A program made the translations under genes and the position numbers. A stretch of 64,000 bases of DNA from CBFHSF01 sp965661055 (GTDB lineage Bacteria > Bacteroidota > Bacteroidia > Flavobacteriales > Schleiferiaceae): the NCBI GenBank assembly GCA_965661055.1, contig CBFICS010000003.1:93388-157387 (forward strand). Reading direction: 5' to 3'. The first letter of the stretch is position 1. Each line of letters begins with the position of its first letter. Positions 8,594-17,278 of this stretch are shown here, piece after piece. The notes under the pieces were generated by a model. It did not search any database. It was not told the DNA's origin and saw only the letters and a list, made by a program, of their open reading frames with translations.

Positions 8594-8957
8594 TTATCCT
8601 CTTTCTATTTGCTGACAATTTAAATTTTTACCGTTCCACCATTTTATTAATATTTTCAAAATCAAAAATGGATTTTTGATTTCCAAGAAGATAAAATGAA
8701 TTATTACTTAACATTTTTAGGGAAAATTAAATATTCTTTTATTGCATTAAGGCATTACCAAAAGTCAAAAAATTGAATTCTAAAAATGCAAAGAAGAAAC
8801 TTCGACCAATTCGAGAAACCAAAATAAACGTATGTCGCTTAACTCAGGGGCCTGTAAGGCAATGTTATGAATGAACCTGTAAAAATGAAAATCTTTTGTT
8901 TTTGTAAACAAATTTTACGGATATTAGTTAAGTAGACAAATTGAACGAATAATTAAT
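8594..8957. other. Intergenic region before the carotenoid genes, with an inverted repeat
   Basis: No gene is seen. The stretch contains a perfect 11-bp inverted repeat, AAATCAAAAAT / ATTTTTGATTT, at 8659-8669 and 8672-8682 with a 2-base centre. It has no T-tail, so a DNA-binding site is likelier than a terminator. No full TTG-N19-TAnnTTTG promoter for crtZ was found. Confidence 0.4.
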
Positions 8958-9413
8958 ATGATATTGACTTATATCGCTATTACGCTTGGGGTGTTCTTGG
9001 GTATGGAAGCAGTAACTTGGTGCACCCACAAATTTGTAATGCATGGCTTTTTATGGTACTTACACGCCGATCACCACCAACCAAAATATGCAGGTGTTTT
9101 TGAAAAAAACGATTGGTTCTTTGTCATCTTTGCCATACCCAGTATTACACTTTTTTACTTGGGATACACACCCGAATTAAACTATTTGTTTTTTATTGGC
9201 CTAGGTATTCTATTCTATGGCATGGCTTACTTTATTGTACATGACATTATTATCCATCAAAGATTTAAGCTTTTCACAAGAGTAAAAAGCCCATACCTCA
9301 AAGCTCTGAGAAAAGGACATAAAGTGCACCATAAACACCTAGGTAAAGAAGATGGTGAATGTTTTGGTATGCTTTACGTTCCGTTTCGCTATTTTAAAGA
9401 ACAATTTAAATGA
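8958..9413 (+). CDS. crtZ: Beta-carotene hydroxylase
   Basis: Membrane diiron hydroxylase that adds 3- and 3'-hydroxyls to beta-carotene to give zeaxanthin. All histidine boxes are visible: H24-x4-H29, H36/H39/H40, H95-x4-H100 and H121/H124/H125, spaced as in the CrtZ fatty-acid-hydroxylase superfamily, with hydrophobic helices at the N-terminus and around 53-93. Length (151) is typical of bacterial CrtZ. The stop codon overlaps the start of the lycopene cyclase gene (ATGA), so the two are translationally coupled and catalyse consecutive steps. Confidence 0.95.
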   Translation: MILTYIAITLGVFLGMEAVTWCTHKFVMHGFLWYLHADHHQPKYAGVFEKNDWFFVIFAIPSITLFYLGYTPELNYLFFIGLGILFYGMAYFIVHDIIIHQRFKLFTRVKSPYLKALRKGHKVHHKHLGKEDGECFGMLYVPFRYFKEQFK

Positions 9414-10120
9414 GCAATTGGGCCTACCTAATAATTGATTTGGGTTGTATATCCATTCCTTTTTTGGCAAGTTTTTACAAAAAAAGGCCCTTTTACTCTC
9501 AGTGGCTCCCCTTTTTGCTCTCAAACTTTATCGTTGGGCTCTTTTTTGTTATTTGGGATATAATCTTTACCCAAATGGGTGTCTGGGGGTTTACCCCTTC
9601 TTACCTCTTGGGAATTGATATATATAACCTGCCGGTAGAGGAAATTCTATTTTTCATCTGTATTCCCTATGCGTGTTCCTTTACTTATTTTGCCTTAAAA
9701 TATTTAATGCCAAAAATTGCATCCACCCCACTGCATTGGACGGGAATGGTTTTGATGACTGCCATTTCCTTAGGATTCATCATTGGGGGTCTGGACCAGT
9801 ATTACACCTTCTTTACAGGCCTTTTCACATTGCTATTCCTTCTATGGGTGATGTACGTAAAAATAGATATGAGTTATGTTTTTTTAACTTATTTATTAAT
9901 TATCCCCTTCTTTCTAGCAAGCAATGGAATTCTTACTGGTTACATTACTGAATCTCCAATTGTTTGGTATAATCACTTAGAAAACTTCAATACTCGCATA
10001 GGAACCATTCCCGTAGAAGACTTCATTTACGGCTTTTTACTCATTGCTGCTAACATTGTTCTTATGGAAAAGCTTATTCAAAAGTATCCGAATTGGATAA
10101 TTTCCGTCACAAAGGATTGA
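9410..10120 (+). CDS. Lycopene cyclase, fused two-domain CrtYcd type
   Basis: Membrane cyclase converting lycopene to beta-carotene. It belongs to the family of heterodimeric actinobacterial CrtYc/CrtYd and fungal CarRP cyclases, here as one chain with two homologous halves. Each half carries the diagnostic motif: PVEEILFF at 75-82 and PVEDFIYGF at 201-209, set among about seven membrane helices. The length of 236 residues fits a tandem fusion. It overlaps crtZ by four bases, and its product is the CrtZ substrate. The earlier pathway genes (phytoene synthase and desaturase) are not in this window. Confidence 0.93.
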   Translation: MSNWAYLIIDLGCISIPFLASFYKKRPFYSQWLPFLLSNFIVGLFFVIWDIIFTQMGVWGFTPSYLLGIDIYNLPVEEILFFICIPYACSFTYFALKYLMPKIASTPLHWTGMVLMTAISLGFIIGGLDQYYTFFTGLFTLLFLLWVMYVKIDMSYVFLTYLLIIPFFLASNGILTGYITESPIVWYNHLENFNTRIGTIPVEDFIYGFLLIAANIVLMEKLIQKYPNWIISVTKD

Positions 10121-10335
10121 TCTATTTTTCACCCACCCCCCTTTTGAATTTACACAATGTAAAAGGTTTGTTTATTGACTAGTAAGTTTTGAAATAAGTT
10201 TAAACCCTATTTTACAAAATCATTAAAATTAGGATGATTTGGATTAAGGAGAGATGTTTCTTCATTTGTAAAACTGGTTTCAAAAGACATCATTATTTCT
10301 TTTTTGGATTATTTTTACCCAAAAGCTTTTTTACT

Positions 10336-10743
10336 ATGAACAAGAAATTAAAAAATATTCTAGCGGTTATCGTCGGAATTGTGGCAGGAAATGTTGTAAA
10401 TATGTCATTGGTCAATTTGGGGCCACTGATTATTGCCCCGCCGTTAGGCATTGATACCTCAGACATCGAAGTCCTTAAAAAATCTATGCACCTTTTTGAA
10501 CCCAAACACTTCATTTTTCCATTCTTGGCCCATGCAATAGGTACTCTAATGGGAGCATTGGTTGCTGTGAAAATAGCAAAAACTGCTCACCGTGCATTTG
10601 CTTATTTAATTGGTGGAATTTTCTTTATTGGTGGTGCATATATGGCCTTTGCCCTGCCCTCACCTATGTGGTTTAATGCTTTAGATCTAATCTTCGCCTA
10701 TTTCCCAATGTCTTTTTTGGCACTAAAATTAGCTAAGAAATAA
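10336..10743 (+). CDS. Small integral membrane protein, unknown
   Basis: A 135-residue protein from the ATG at 10336 (an upstream in-frame extension to 10234 looks non-coding). Four hydrophobic segments are visible, near residues 8-30, 58-78, 85-105 and 112-132; glycine-rich helix packing patterns such as GIVAGN and HAIGTLMGALV suggest a compact bundle. It begins about 215 bases after the lycopene cyclase and stands apart from it. I recognise a conserved type of Bacteroidota inner-membrane protein but no defined function. Confidence 0.72.
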   Translation: MNKKLKNILAVIVGIVAGNVVNMSLVNLGPLIIAPPLGIDTSDIEVLKKSMHLFEPKHFIFPFLAHAIGTLMGALVAVKIAKTAHRAFAYLIGGIFFIGGAYMAFALPSPMWFNALDLIFAYFPMSFLALKLAKK

Positions 10744-10902
10744 AAATTCCGTCTAATGTTAATATCAACTTAAATTTTCGAATAAAGTTAACGAGTGGGT
10801 GGGGTAAAATCTTTTGGCGGAAAAGTTCCTTTGGGTAACCCTGGTGGATCGAATGTGCCGCCCATTAAGCCATTCCCCATGTCATTCAGCAAATGTTTAA
10901 CC

Positions 10903-11325
10903 ATGAGTAAAGAAGTTACAAAAATTCCCCTCAATAGACTACCAAAGAGTCTATACATAACCATGGCCATAGTTTCGGCTGTTTTTACCATGATATACAC
11001 CTATAGATTATTAGAGGGTGAGTATAGCTTTGGACTTATTGCTTCTGCCCTAGCATTGATTCTATTCACCTTATTGTTTTTTAAAATCCGCAGGTTTCAC
11101 TTTACCCTTTACGAAAACGAGTTTTTATGGCAACTCCCTGGCATGAGCACGCCAAGCAGAGTTGAAATACCAAAGGGATCATTAAAAATTTCTAGTGTTA
11201 ATGATGACATCATATTAAGCGAAGGAAAGAACACCTTAAAGTTTACACTGTCTCCCCTGAATAAATCTGAGCAAGCAATTATTGTCAAAGCCCTTCGTGG
11301 AAAATATTGTAAAGGAAATCAATAA
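10903..11325 (+). CDS. Hypothetical two-helix membrane protein
   Basis: A 140-residue product from the ATG at 10903, which is preferred because the upstream in-frame stretch is glycine/proline-rich and unlike a protein start. Two membrane helices (about 16-33 and 42-58) are followed by a soluble beta-rich domain with no recognised family; the layout resembles small bacterial PH-like or DUF proteins that place a sheet domain behind a helical hairpin, but that is only a structural impression. The next gene, for a secreted protein, starts about 70 bases later on the same strand. Confidence 0.6.
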   Translation: MSKEVTKIPLNRLPKSLYITMAIVSAVFTMIYTYRLLEGEYSFGLIASALALILFTLLFFKIRRFHFTLYENEFLWQLPGMSTPSRVEIPKGSLKISSVNDDIILSEGKNTLKFTLSPLNKSEQAIIVKALRGKYCKGNQ

Positions 11326-11393
11326 TTAATCATTTGTTTTCTAGGATATTGCCTATCTTAAAGTTTCGAAACCAATTGACGGCACCTTCTTTT

Positions 11394-12185
11394 ATGAAAA
11401 CTACCATTTTCTTATGTTTACTAACTTTCGGATGGGCAAAAGGCCAAGATTTTACCACCCTAGAAAGACTGGACTCTATAGTTTTAGAAGCAGATAAAAT
11501 CTATCGTTTCGAAAAGGTAGCGTGGTCTTCGGGAGATTTAGTCCGTTTAATTCCATCCATTAAAGATAGTTTAGCTGGGAATATAGTTTATGAGGTTGGT
11601 GACACTTTGGTATGTGGATTTTTAAACTTGACGCAAAACAAAGTCTTAGTACAATATGATTATTTAAAAAGTGATTTGTCTGAGCCTATTTCTATTGATC
11701 AAACGGCAAGACCCGTCACCATGGCTGAAAACAAATTAATCATTGCCAAAAATTTAATGGTTGAACAGGCCATTGAGCAATCAAAAATTGATTTTTTCAT
11801 CCCTGATGGTAATTATTTAAATCTGATCTTGTTTCCTATCGAAAAAGGATATAGAATGTATATACTGTCTGGCACCTACAAGTCAGATATTATTCCCTTT
11901 GGCAACGACGCTGTGTTAGAAGCAAATAAGTCTTATCAAATGACCAAAGCCATTCAATTTCACAGCAGAGCCATTAACATGCAAACTAAAATTAACGGAA
12001 TGAAAACGACTCAACTCTCTCATAGTCATGGAGCTGAAAATCCGTATATTCCGTCTACCGATATTTGCACCTTTAAACTCTATGCTCCACTTTACTCAAT
12101 GAAAGAATTCTCGGTTTACATAAAAAGTGGAAAAACACTAACCTACAATTTAGAAACGAATCAGATAACCGTAGAAAACGAGTAA
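11394..12185 (+). CDS. Secreted protein of unknown function
   Basis: A 263-residue protein from the ATG at 11394, which starts a clean signal peptide (hydrophobic core from residue 3, cleavage after about residue 18, ...WAKGQ). The mature chain is beta-rich with no cysteine pattern, lipobox or T9SS tail, so it is most likely periplasmic. No family is recognised. The reading frame is open upstream to 11334, but that extension would bury the signal peptide and is rejected. It follows the preceding membrane protein gene closely. Confidence 0.62.
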   Translation: MKTTIFLCLLTFGWAKGQDFTTLERLDSIVLEADKIYRFEKVAWSSGDLVRLIPSIKDSLAGNIVYEVGDTLVCGFLNLTQNKVLVQYDYLKSDLSEPISIDQTARPVTMAENKLIIAKNLMVEQAIEQSKIDFFIPDGNYLNLILFPIEKGYRMYILSGTYKSDIIPFGNDAVLEANKSYQMTKAIQFHSRAINMQTKINGMKTTQLSHSHGAENPYIPSTDICTFKLYAPLYSMKEFSVYIKSGKTLTYNLETNQITVENE

Positions 12186-12215
12186 TTTTTTACTCAGCTA
12201 GACTGATCTTTTTAG

Positions 12216-12245
12216 TTGATCTCATTAAAACAATCGCTACTTTTG
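12216..12245 (+). promoter_or_regulatory. Consensus Bacteroidota promoter of the 2OG oxygenase gene
   Basis: TTG at 12216-12218, exactly 19 bases of spacer, then TACTTTTG at 12238-12245. This fits the TTG-N19-TAnnTTTG consensus, and transcription would begin about 10-15 bases before the TTG start codon at 12264. Confidence 0.75.
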
Positions 12246-12263
12246 TGATCTTGATTTTTCATC

Positions 12264-12920
12264 TTGAACTTAAGACCTTCATCGATCGTCTCTTCCGTAG
12301 AAGAGCTTTCGAAATTCGATTCTATACTTGATCAACTCGTTGAAAATGGCTTTGCCATTATTGACAACCTATTGCCCGTAAGCGACCCTACTGCTCTTCA
12401 TCAGCGCATTCTAGAACTAGAAGCCGAAGATGAATTTGAAAAGTCAGGAATTGGTAAATTGGCCGTATTTCAAATAGACGAAGAAATTCGTGGAGACTAT
12501 ATTCGATGGATTGACTTTAATGACATACCACTTCACCTTTCGCCCTATTTTTCGTTTTTACAGAATTTAATTCCGCAACTCAACCGGTCTCTTTTCTTAA
12601 ACTTAAAAGATCTTGAAAGTCATTATGCTTTTTATCCTGCGGGAAGCGGATACAAAAAGCACAGAGATCGCTTTAGACAAAATCCTCACCGTGTTCTTTC
12701 AGTAGTTTTCTATTTAAACCCTCTTTGGAAGATTCATGACGGCGGTGAATTGGTGATTTACGATGACAAGGTTAAAGAATTGGTAAAAGTTGAACCCCTC
12801 TTTAATCGCTTAGCTATTTTTAGATCAGAATTCATTCATGAGGTACTACCCTGCCATACTCGTAGAAACAGTATTACCACCTGGTTTTTAGACAAGGAGT
12901 TAGAGTTGACTTTTCTATAA
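12264..12920 (+). CDS. 2-oxoglutarate and Fe(II)-dependent oxygenase, prolyl-hydroxylase-like
   Basis: A 218-residue soluble dioxygenase of the prolyl 4-hydroxylase superfamily (EGL-9/PiuC-like). The facial triad and cosubstrate arginine are present: H133-x-D135 in YKKHRDRF, distal H192 in SEFIHEV and R201 for 2-oxoglutarate. Known relatives hydroxylate proline in ribosomal protein or elongation factor targets; the target here is not known. The start must be the TTG at 12264: a stop codon lies four codons upstream in frame and there is no internal methionine. It stands alone behind a well-formed promoter. Confidence 0.9.
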   Translation: MNLRPSSIVSSVEELSKFDSILDQLVENGFAIIDNLLPVSDPTALHQRILELEAEDEFEKSGIGKLAVFQIDEEIRGDYIRWIDFNDIPLHLSPYFSFLQNLIPQLNRSLFLNLKDLESHYAFYPAGSGYKKHRDRFRQNPHRVLSVVFYLNPLWKIHDGGELVIYDDKVKELVKVEPLFNRLAIFRSEFIHEVLPCHTRRNSITTWFLDKELELTFL

Positions 12921-13033
12921 TTTACCTTTTGGCAAGTATTGTTATGCCCAATGGGTAAAAAATGTTTGCGTTATCTTAGGTAAACCAAATGTAGAGAATT
13001 TAACCCCTCTATTTACCTTTTTAATCCGCATCT

Positions 13034-13546
13034 ATGAGCATAGAAAAAGATCTTTCTCAGCTAGTGAATGATCAGGTTATCACTCCTGAAACCGCCCGAA
13101 ATATTCAACAATACTACCGATCTAAAGTACCCGAAAACAGCAATAAGCTAGTGCTTATATTAGGCATCTTAGGATCTTTACTTATTGGGCTCGGTATTAT
13201 CCTTATCCTTGCTCACAACTGGTATGACTTTCCAAAAACGGTCCGATTGGCCCTTGGTTACACCCCTCTCGTTTTAGGTCATGTACTGTGTCTTAACGTG
13301 TATTTTAAAAAGCCTGAGCACCCCGTTTGGACAGAGTCTGCCGCTGTTATCACCTTTTTCGGAATTGCAGTAAGTATATCTATAGTAAGCCAAGTGTATC
13401 ACATCAACGGATACATGAATTCCTTTCTGTTGACCTGGATGCTGTTGAGTATTCCACTAATTTATCTGGTAAAGTCTAATGTGTTAATTCTTTTCACCTT
13501 AGTAGGTTCAACGTGGTATGGCCTTGAATACGGCTACTTACGTTGA
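13034..13546 (+). pseudogene. DUF2157 membrane protein, probably C-terminally truncated
   Basis: The frame encodes an N-terminal helical region of about 35 residues with the start of a DUF2157 domain (multiple membrane helices; the LGSLLIGLGIILILAHNW segment is characteristic). DUF2157 proteins usually run to 300 residues or more, but this one stops after 170, immediately before a convergent acetyltransferase gene, leaving about four of the usual eight or more helices. In the +1 frame a short open stretch continues 15 codons to a stop at about 13585, too short to restore the rest. I infer deletion of the 3' half; a short functional variant is not excluded. Confidence 0.6.
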
Positions 13547-13582
13547 GGATAAACCTATTGAAGAGTATATTAATTTGAAAGA

Positions 13583-14071
13583 CTAAATCACCTTCACCAT
13601 TCTAAAATTTGAAATCTCTATACCCTCTATTTCAAAATGGTTTTCATGTATTGTAGTAAATTTCATCTTCTTAAAAAATGGGACCGCTGTTTTGCTAGCG
13701 TTGACTTTGATTTCACGGCAATTAACAGAACGACAATAGATTTCTATTTCCTGGTATAATTGATGAGCTACTCCCCTTCTGTTATAGTTGGGGTGGACAT
13801 ACATGAGGTCTAAATATCCGAGAGGGTCAACCGAAGCGAATCCAATAATTTCAGCATCAACTTCTGCCACTAAAAAGTATTGCGAATGAATTCGAGTTTC
13901 CCACTTTTCTAAATTTGCGGTGGAAGAAGACCATACTTCTAGTTGTTGTATGGAGTAATCTCTCACGGCAGTGGAATGAATAGCCCCTTTAAATACCTCA
14001 AAAATTTTAGGTAAATCTGCCGCTTGTGCTTTGCGAAGTATGAGGTCTATTTTAAGGTTCTGGTTTCTCAT
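13583..14071 (-). CDS. GNAT family N-acetyltransferase
   Basis: A 162-residue acetyltransferase of the GCN5 fold using acetyl-CoA. Visible signs are the N-terminal LRKAQAADLPKIFEVF helix, the central beta4 strand YLDLMYVHPNY, the pyrophosphate-binding loop in the form NRRGVAHQLYQEIE and the FFKKMKF segment that replaces the usual FYxxxGF. The acceptor is unknown. I use the ATG at 14071; another ATG five codons upstream is possible, and both overlap the 3' end of the membrane-protein gene before it, indicating an operon with the two upstream minus-strand genes. Confidence 0.88.
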   Translation of the reverse strand: MRNQNLKIDLILRKAQAADLPKIFEVFKGAIHSTAVRDYSIQQLEVWSSSTANLEKWETRIHSQYFLVAEVDAEIIGFASVDPLGYLDLMYVHPNYNRRGVAHQLYQEIEIYCRSVNCREIKVNASKTAVPFFKKMKFTTIHENHFEIEGIEISNFRMVKVI

Positions 14072-14654
14072 CTTTTGCAGGAGCATACATCATTTTCTGT
14101 AGGGACAATACCTTCTCTAACTTGGTAGAGTCTTGAGGATGCTGATAATAATCTAGGTAAGCCTTTCTGTATTCAGGATGGTTTGGGTATTTTATCTTAA
14201 GCAAAACGTTGGTAGGAATAAATGAAACCACCAAGGCTAAAACCACAAATCCAGCGATTGTCTTTTTTAGACTTTTTGCCATCAGCGCATCAGCCTTCAA
14301 AAAATGAAGCAAAATAAGGACCAACACAATTCCTGCCACTCCGGTCAACTGTAAATAATCAGAATCGGGGATAAACTTGAGGATAAAAAACGTTGAGAAG
14401 ACAACCATACTAATAAATACACCGGAGACTATAGAAAGTAACCAGTTAACCAATGATCGGTTTTTATAGGATGACCTTTTGGTAAGTTCAGAAAAGCCGA
14501 TATCGTTGAAAAGGGCAAAAGAAAAAAGCAAGTAGAACACAGAAAGGGCTGCGGAAAACAGAAAAAATAGAAAAGTACCTGTCGCTACTTTGGTCATTTC
14601 CAAAAAGATCCCCACAGCAAATAGAATCAATAAAACTCGTTCCGTTTTTTTCAT
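14052..14654 (-). CDS. Hypothetical four- to five-helix membrane protein
   Basis: A 200-residue membrane protein with paired helices at the N-terminus (about 7-50), two more around 68-112 and one near 130-147, followed by a hydrophilic tail rich in Tyr, Lys and Pro. No family is recognised. It is the middle gene of a three-gene minus-strand set: two bases separate it from the membrane protein before it, and its 3' end overlaps the acetyltransferase gene. Such tight spacing suggests coupled translation. Confidence 0.65.
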   Translation of the reverse strand: MKKTERVLLILFAVGIFLEMTKVATGTFLFFLFSAALSVFYLLFSFALFNDIGFSELTKRSSYKNRSLVNWLLSIVSGVFISMVVFSTFFILKFIPDSDYLQLTGVAGIVLVLILLHFLKADALMAKSLKKTIAGFVVLALVVSFIPTNVLLKIKYPNHPEYRKAYLDYYQHPQDSTKLEKVLSLQKMMYAPAKDEKPEP

Positions 14655-14656
14655 TC

Positions 14657-15043
14657 CTAGTTTGATGTAGAAGGGTTTCTTACTTCCATAATAAATCCTC
14701 TAATCATCATCAATGCCAAAAGACATGTGATAATCAACCATCCATTTTCCCCCGAAAGGGAAACAAAATAACAAAAACACCCCATTAAAAGTGGGGTTAA
14801 AACCGGCAATAATTTAGAGGTCATTTTTATCTTTTCTAAATCAAAGGTAGACAACAAGGTTAGTATACTTAAGACTAACATCATCAATACCGAAAATACT
14901 TTTGCGCCCTCAAAATACAAAGGGCCTTTTGCACCGGTTGGATCGGTAAGCCATAACAGTAAAAAAGGAATGGCACCTATAAACAGCGGACTTAATACCT
15001 TTTTAAAAACTTTTAGAAAATCGATTTGAGAGGAAGATATCAT
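14657..15043 (-). CDS. Hypothetical four-helix membrane protein
   Basis: From the ATG at 15043 the product is 128 residues with four hydrophobic segments and a short basic C-terminus. An in-frame TTG at 15106 would add 21 residues, but that stretch overlaps a TAGTTTTG promoter-like box, so the ATG is preferred. It shares general character with the next gene, also a helical membrane protein of unknown role, and the two are separated by only two bases. No family is recognised. Confidence 0.58.
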   Translation of the reverse strand: MISSSQIDFLKVFKKVLSPLFIGAIPFLLLWLTDPTGAKGPLYFEGAKVFSVLMMLVLSILTLLSTFDLEKIKMTSKLLPVLTPLLMGCFCYFVSLSGENGWLIITCLLALMMIRGFIMEVRNPSTSN

Positions 15044-15189
15044 GGATGAAGCTTTGGTTCTTATTGATGGGTTTAAAGGTACAAAACTAAACTTGGGTTC
15101 GGACAATAAACCCTTTTCAACCTCCCCTCATCCACTAAAAATTTAAACAAAAAATTTACTACTTTAGGACATACCTAGAAAGCAAAACC

Positions 15190-16578
15190 ATGAAAACCAT
15201 TATAACCAAATCTATTGCTTTGTTAGTGAGCATAACTGCACTAACTTTAAATTCATTCGGTCAAAACGCCCTAGATTTTGACGGAATCAATGACTACGCC
15301 ACAGCGGCTAATGCATCGGCTCATATCGCAAACCAATCTAACTTTTCTATGGCCTTTTGGGTCTTTCCAAAACATGCACCGGCAGGTTTTCCAAATTTTG
15401 ATGGATTTGCAGGTTTTAGAAATGATCTAAATGCGGACTTTTACATTTTACAGTTAAGCGCAAACAACGTAGAGGCAAGATTTAGAAATAGCAGTGGAAC
15501 TAACTACACCATTACAGGTGTAAATGCCATAAACTTAAATCAATGGAACCACTATGCACTCACTTACAACGGCAGCCAATTAAAACTTTACCAGAACGGA
15601 AGCCTTGTTAATTCTATTTCAGCATCGGGTTCAATCACCAATTCTAATGTGCCCTTTAACATTGGGTATACACCTTACACGGGAAACAACTTTTATACAC
15701 AGGGAACTTTAGACGATGTAACGCTATGGGACAAAACGCTTTCAGCGGCTGAGATAACCACTATATACAACAGTACTTGTGGAATCAACACCAGCGATCC
15801 GAATTTAAAACTTTGTTATGAGTTTAATCAAGGTGTAGCCGGTGGAGCCAATTCCGGAATTACTAGTTTTATTGATACTAAGGGTAACATCAACGCCACC
15901 CCTCAAAATATGGCGATGAGCGGATCTACCAGTAACTTGGTTTCTGGATTCTCTAGCTCCACTTCCTCAAGTTTTACTTTTACAACTTGTCAACCGTTTA
16001 TACTTCCTAGCGGAAGCGACACCATTGTTGACAGCGGTACCTACACAGACACGTTGACCAACGCAAATGGTTGTGATAGTATCATAACATACAACGTAAC
16101 GGTAGACTCTGTAGATGTTTCAGTTACTGCTTCGGCAACTACCCTTACGGCTAACGCCACAGGAGTTTATTACCAATGGATTCGTTGCTCAGATTATTCA
16201 ATAGTCACCAATGCAACATATAAAACGTTTTCTCCACCCGATACTAGCCAATATGCGGTAATCATATCTAACGCTAACTGTGCGGATACGTCAGAGTGTA
16301 TTTCTAAAGTTTCTAACATTGGCCTTTCAGAAATTTCTGGCTCAGAAAGGGTAAGTGTTTTCCCCAACCCAGTAGAGGATGAAATTAATGTTTCATTGGG
16401 TGAAAATCAGAAGAAGATTGTTTTAGACATCTACACCACATCAGGACAATTAGTTGACCATCAGATCTTTGAAAACACCAAAGACTTAAAGGTTTCTTTT
16501 GATCAAAAACCGGGCATTTACCTGATGAAGATTTCTTCAGATTCTTCGAGCTATTGGGCAAGGTTTGTGAAGAATTAG
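15190..16578 (+). CDS. Secreted LamG-like adhesin or glycan-binding protein with T9SS tail
   Basis: A 462-residue exported protein: signal peptide to about residue 25, a LamG/concanavalin-like domain (about 26-200, opening with NALDFDGINDY and containing the WNHYALTYNG strand), a cysteine-bearing linker with the GCDSI repeat-type segment near 295, and a C-terminal Por secretion sorting domain from about 385 beginning SVFPNPVEDEINV. The architecture predicts type IX secretion to the surface or medium and binding of glycans. A paralogue with the same order of parts lies at 37263-38618. It is monocistronic and convergent with the Nudix gene. Confidence 0.9.
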   Translation: MKTIITKSIALLVSITALTLNSFGQNALDFDGINDYATAANASAHIANQSNFSMAFWVFPKHAPAGFPNFDGFAGFRNDLNADFYILQLSANNVEARFRNSSGTNYTITGVNAINLNQWNHYALTYNGSQLKLYQNGSLVNSISASGSITNSNVPFNIGYTPYTGNNFYTQGTLDDVTLWDKTLSAAEITTIYNSTCGINTSDPNLKLCYEFNQGVAGGANSGITSFIDTKGNINATPQNMAMSGSTSNLVSGFSSSTSSSFTFTTCQPFILPSGSDTIVDSGTYTDTLTNANGCDSIITYNVTVDSVDVSVTASATTLTANATGVYYQWIRCSDYSIVTNATYKTFSPPDTSQYAVIISNANCADTSECISKVSNIGLSEISGSERVSVFPNPVEDEINVSLGENQKKIVLDIYTTSGQLVDHQIFENTKDLKVSFDQKPGIYLMKISSDSSSYWARFVKN

Positions 16579-16619
16579 GGACTAGGACTCTCAACGCCAC
16601 TCTAGAGCCGCACTGCAAA

Positions 16620-17198
16620 TCACGAAGGGTTACGTTGAAGAATGGCTAAAGCATCCTTTAGGCCTAGAAGGGTTTTAGCATCTCTAAACTCGTTTTTGGC
16701 TAGCATATCAATCACCTTTTCTCTTGATAACTTTACCAATTGAATGTTTTCATTTTCAGAGAGAAGTCCGCCGCCGGATGAGACCTTATCTCTAGAATTT
16801 ACTTCGGCATAATAGTTAAAGATTCGCTCTGATGTTCCGCCGGGCGACACAAAGAAAGAGGACATAAATTCTAGTTTGTCTAGTTTATATCCCAGCTCTT
16901 CTAACACCTCTCGTCTGGCGGTTGATTCAGGAGAATCCTCCCCTTCTATTGAACCCGCTGTGATTTCTAAAATCCATCCGGTAGATTCTTTTACTGTGGG
17001 GTATCTGAATTGATGAGTAAAGAGGAAGGAATCCGTGTCTTTTTCATAAATAACCACGGCCACAGAATCTCCACGCTCAAAACAAAGGCGCTCTACTTCT
17101 ATTTGGCTTCCGTCAAAAAGATCGTGCTGAATCCTGGCCTTTTTTATTTTAAAAAATTGATCAAAGACCAGTGATTCTCGTAATATTTTAAACTTCAT
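16620..17198 (-). CDS. Nudix hydrolase, ADP-ribose pyrophosphatase-like
   Basis: A 192-residue pyrophosphohydrolase acting on a nucleoside diphosphate linked to another moiety. The Nudix box is at about 82-104 in the form G-SIEGE-D-SPESTAR-REVLEELGY; the essential REVLEEL core is intact, while the first conserved glutamate is aspartate. The PGGTSERI segment downstream is typical of ADP-sugar pyrophosphatases (NudF/NudK type), so ADP-ribose or a nucleotide sugar is the likely substrate. It is transcribed away from the fabV promoter side with only about 80 bases to fabV, so the two may share a transcript starting at fabV. Confidence 0.9.
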   Translation of the reverse strand: MKFKILRESLVFDQFFKIKKARIQHDLFDGSQIEVERLCFERGDSVAVVIYEKDTDSFLFTHQFRYPTVKESTGWILEITAGSIEGEDSPESTARREVLEELGYKLDKLEFMSSFFVSPGGTSERIFNYYAEVNSRDKVSSGGGLLSENENIQLVKLSREKVIDMLAKNEFRDAKTLLGLKDALAILQRNPS

Positions 17199-17278
17199 GG
17201 TTGGAATATCAATAATATGAATGCTTTTAAAGGATGAAAATAGTGATCCGTTACTAAACTCAACGGCACCCTACCCTT

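Noticed and set aside
10234..10335. N-terminal extension of the small membrane protein
   Set aside because: The added residues do not resemble a protein start and the ATG at 10336 gives a normal N-terminus.
15044..15106. TTG start for the four-helix membrane protein
   Set aside because: The extra codons overlap a TAnnTTTG-like box; the ATG at 15043 is preferred.
13583..15106. Phage or defence island reading of the minus-strand set
   Set aside because: The three genes are an acetyltransferase and two ordinary membrane proteins with no nuclease, helicase or recombinase.
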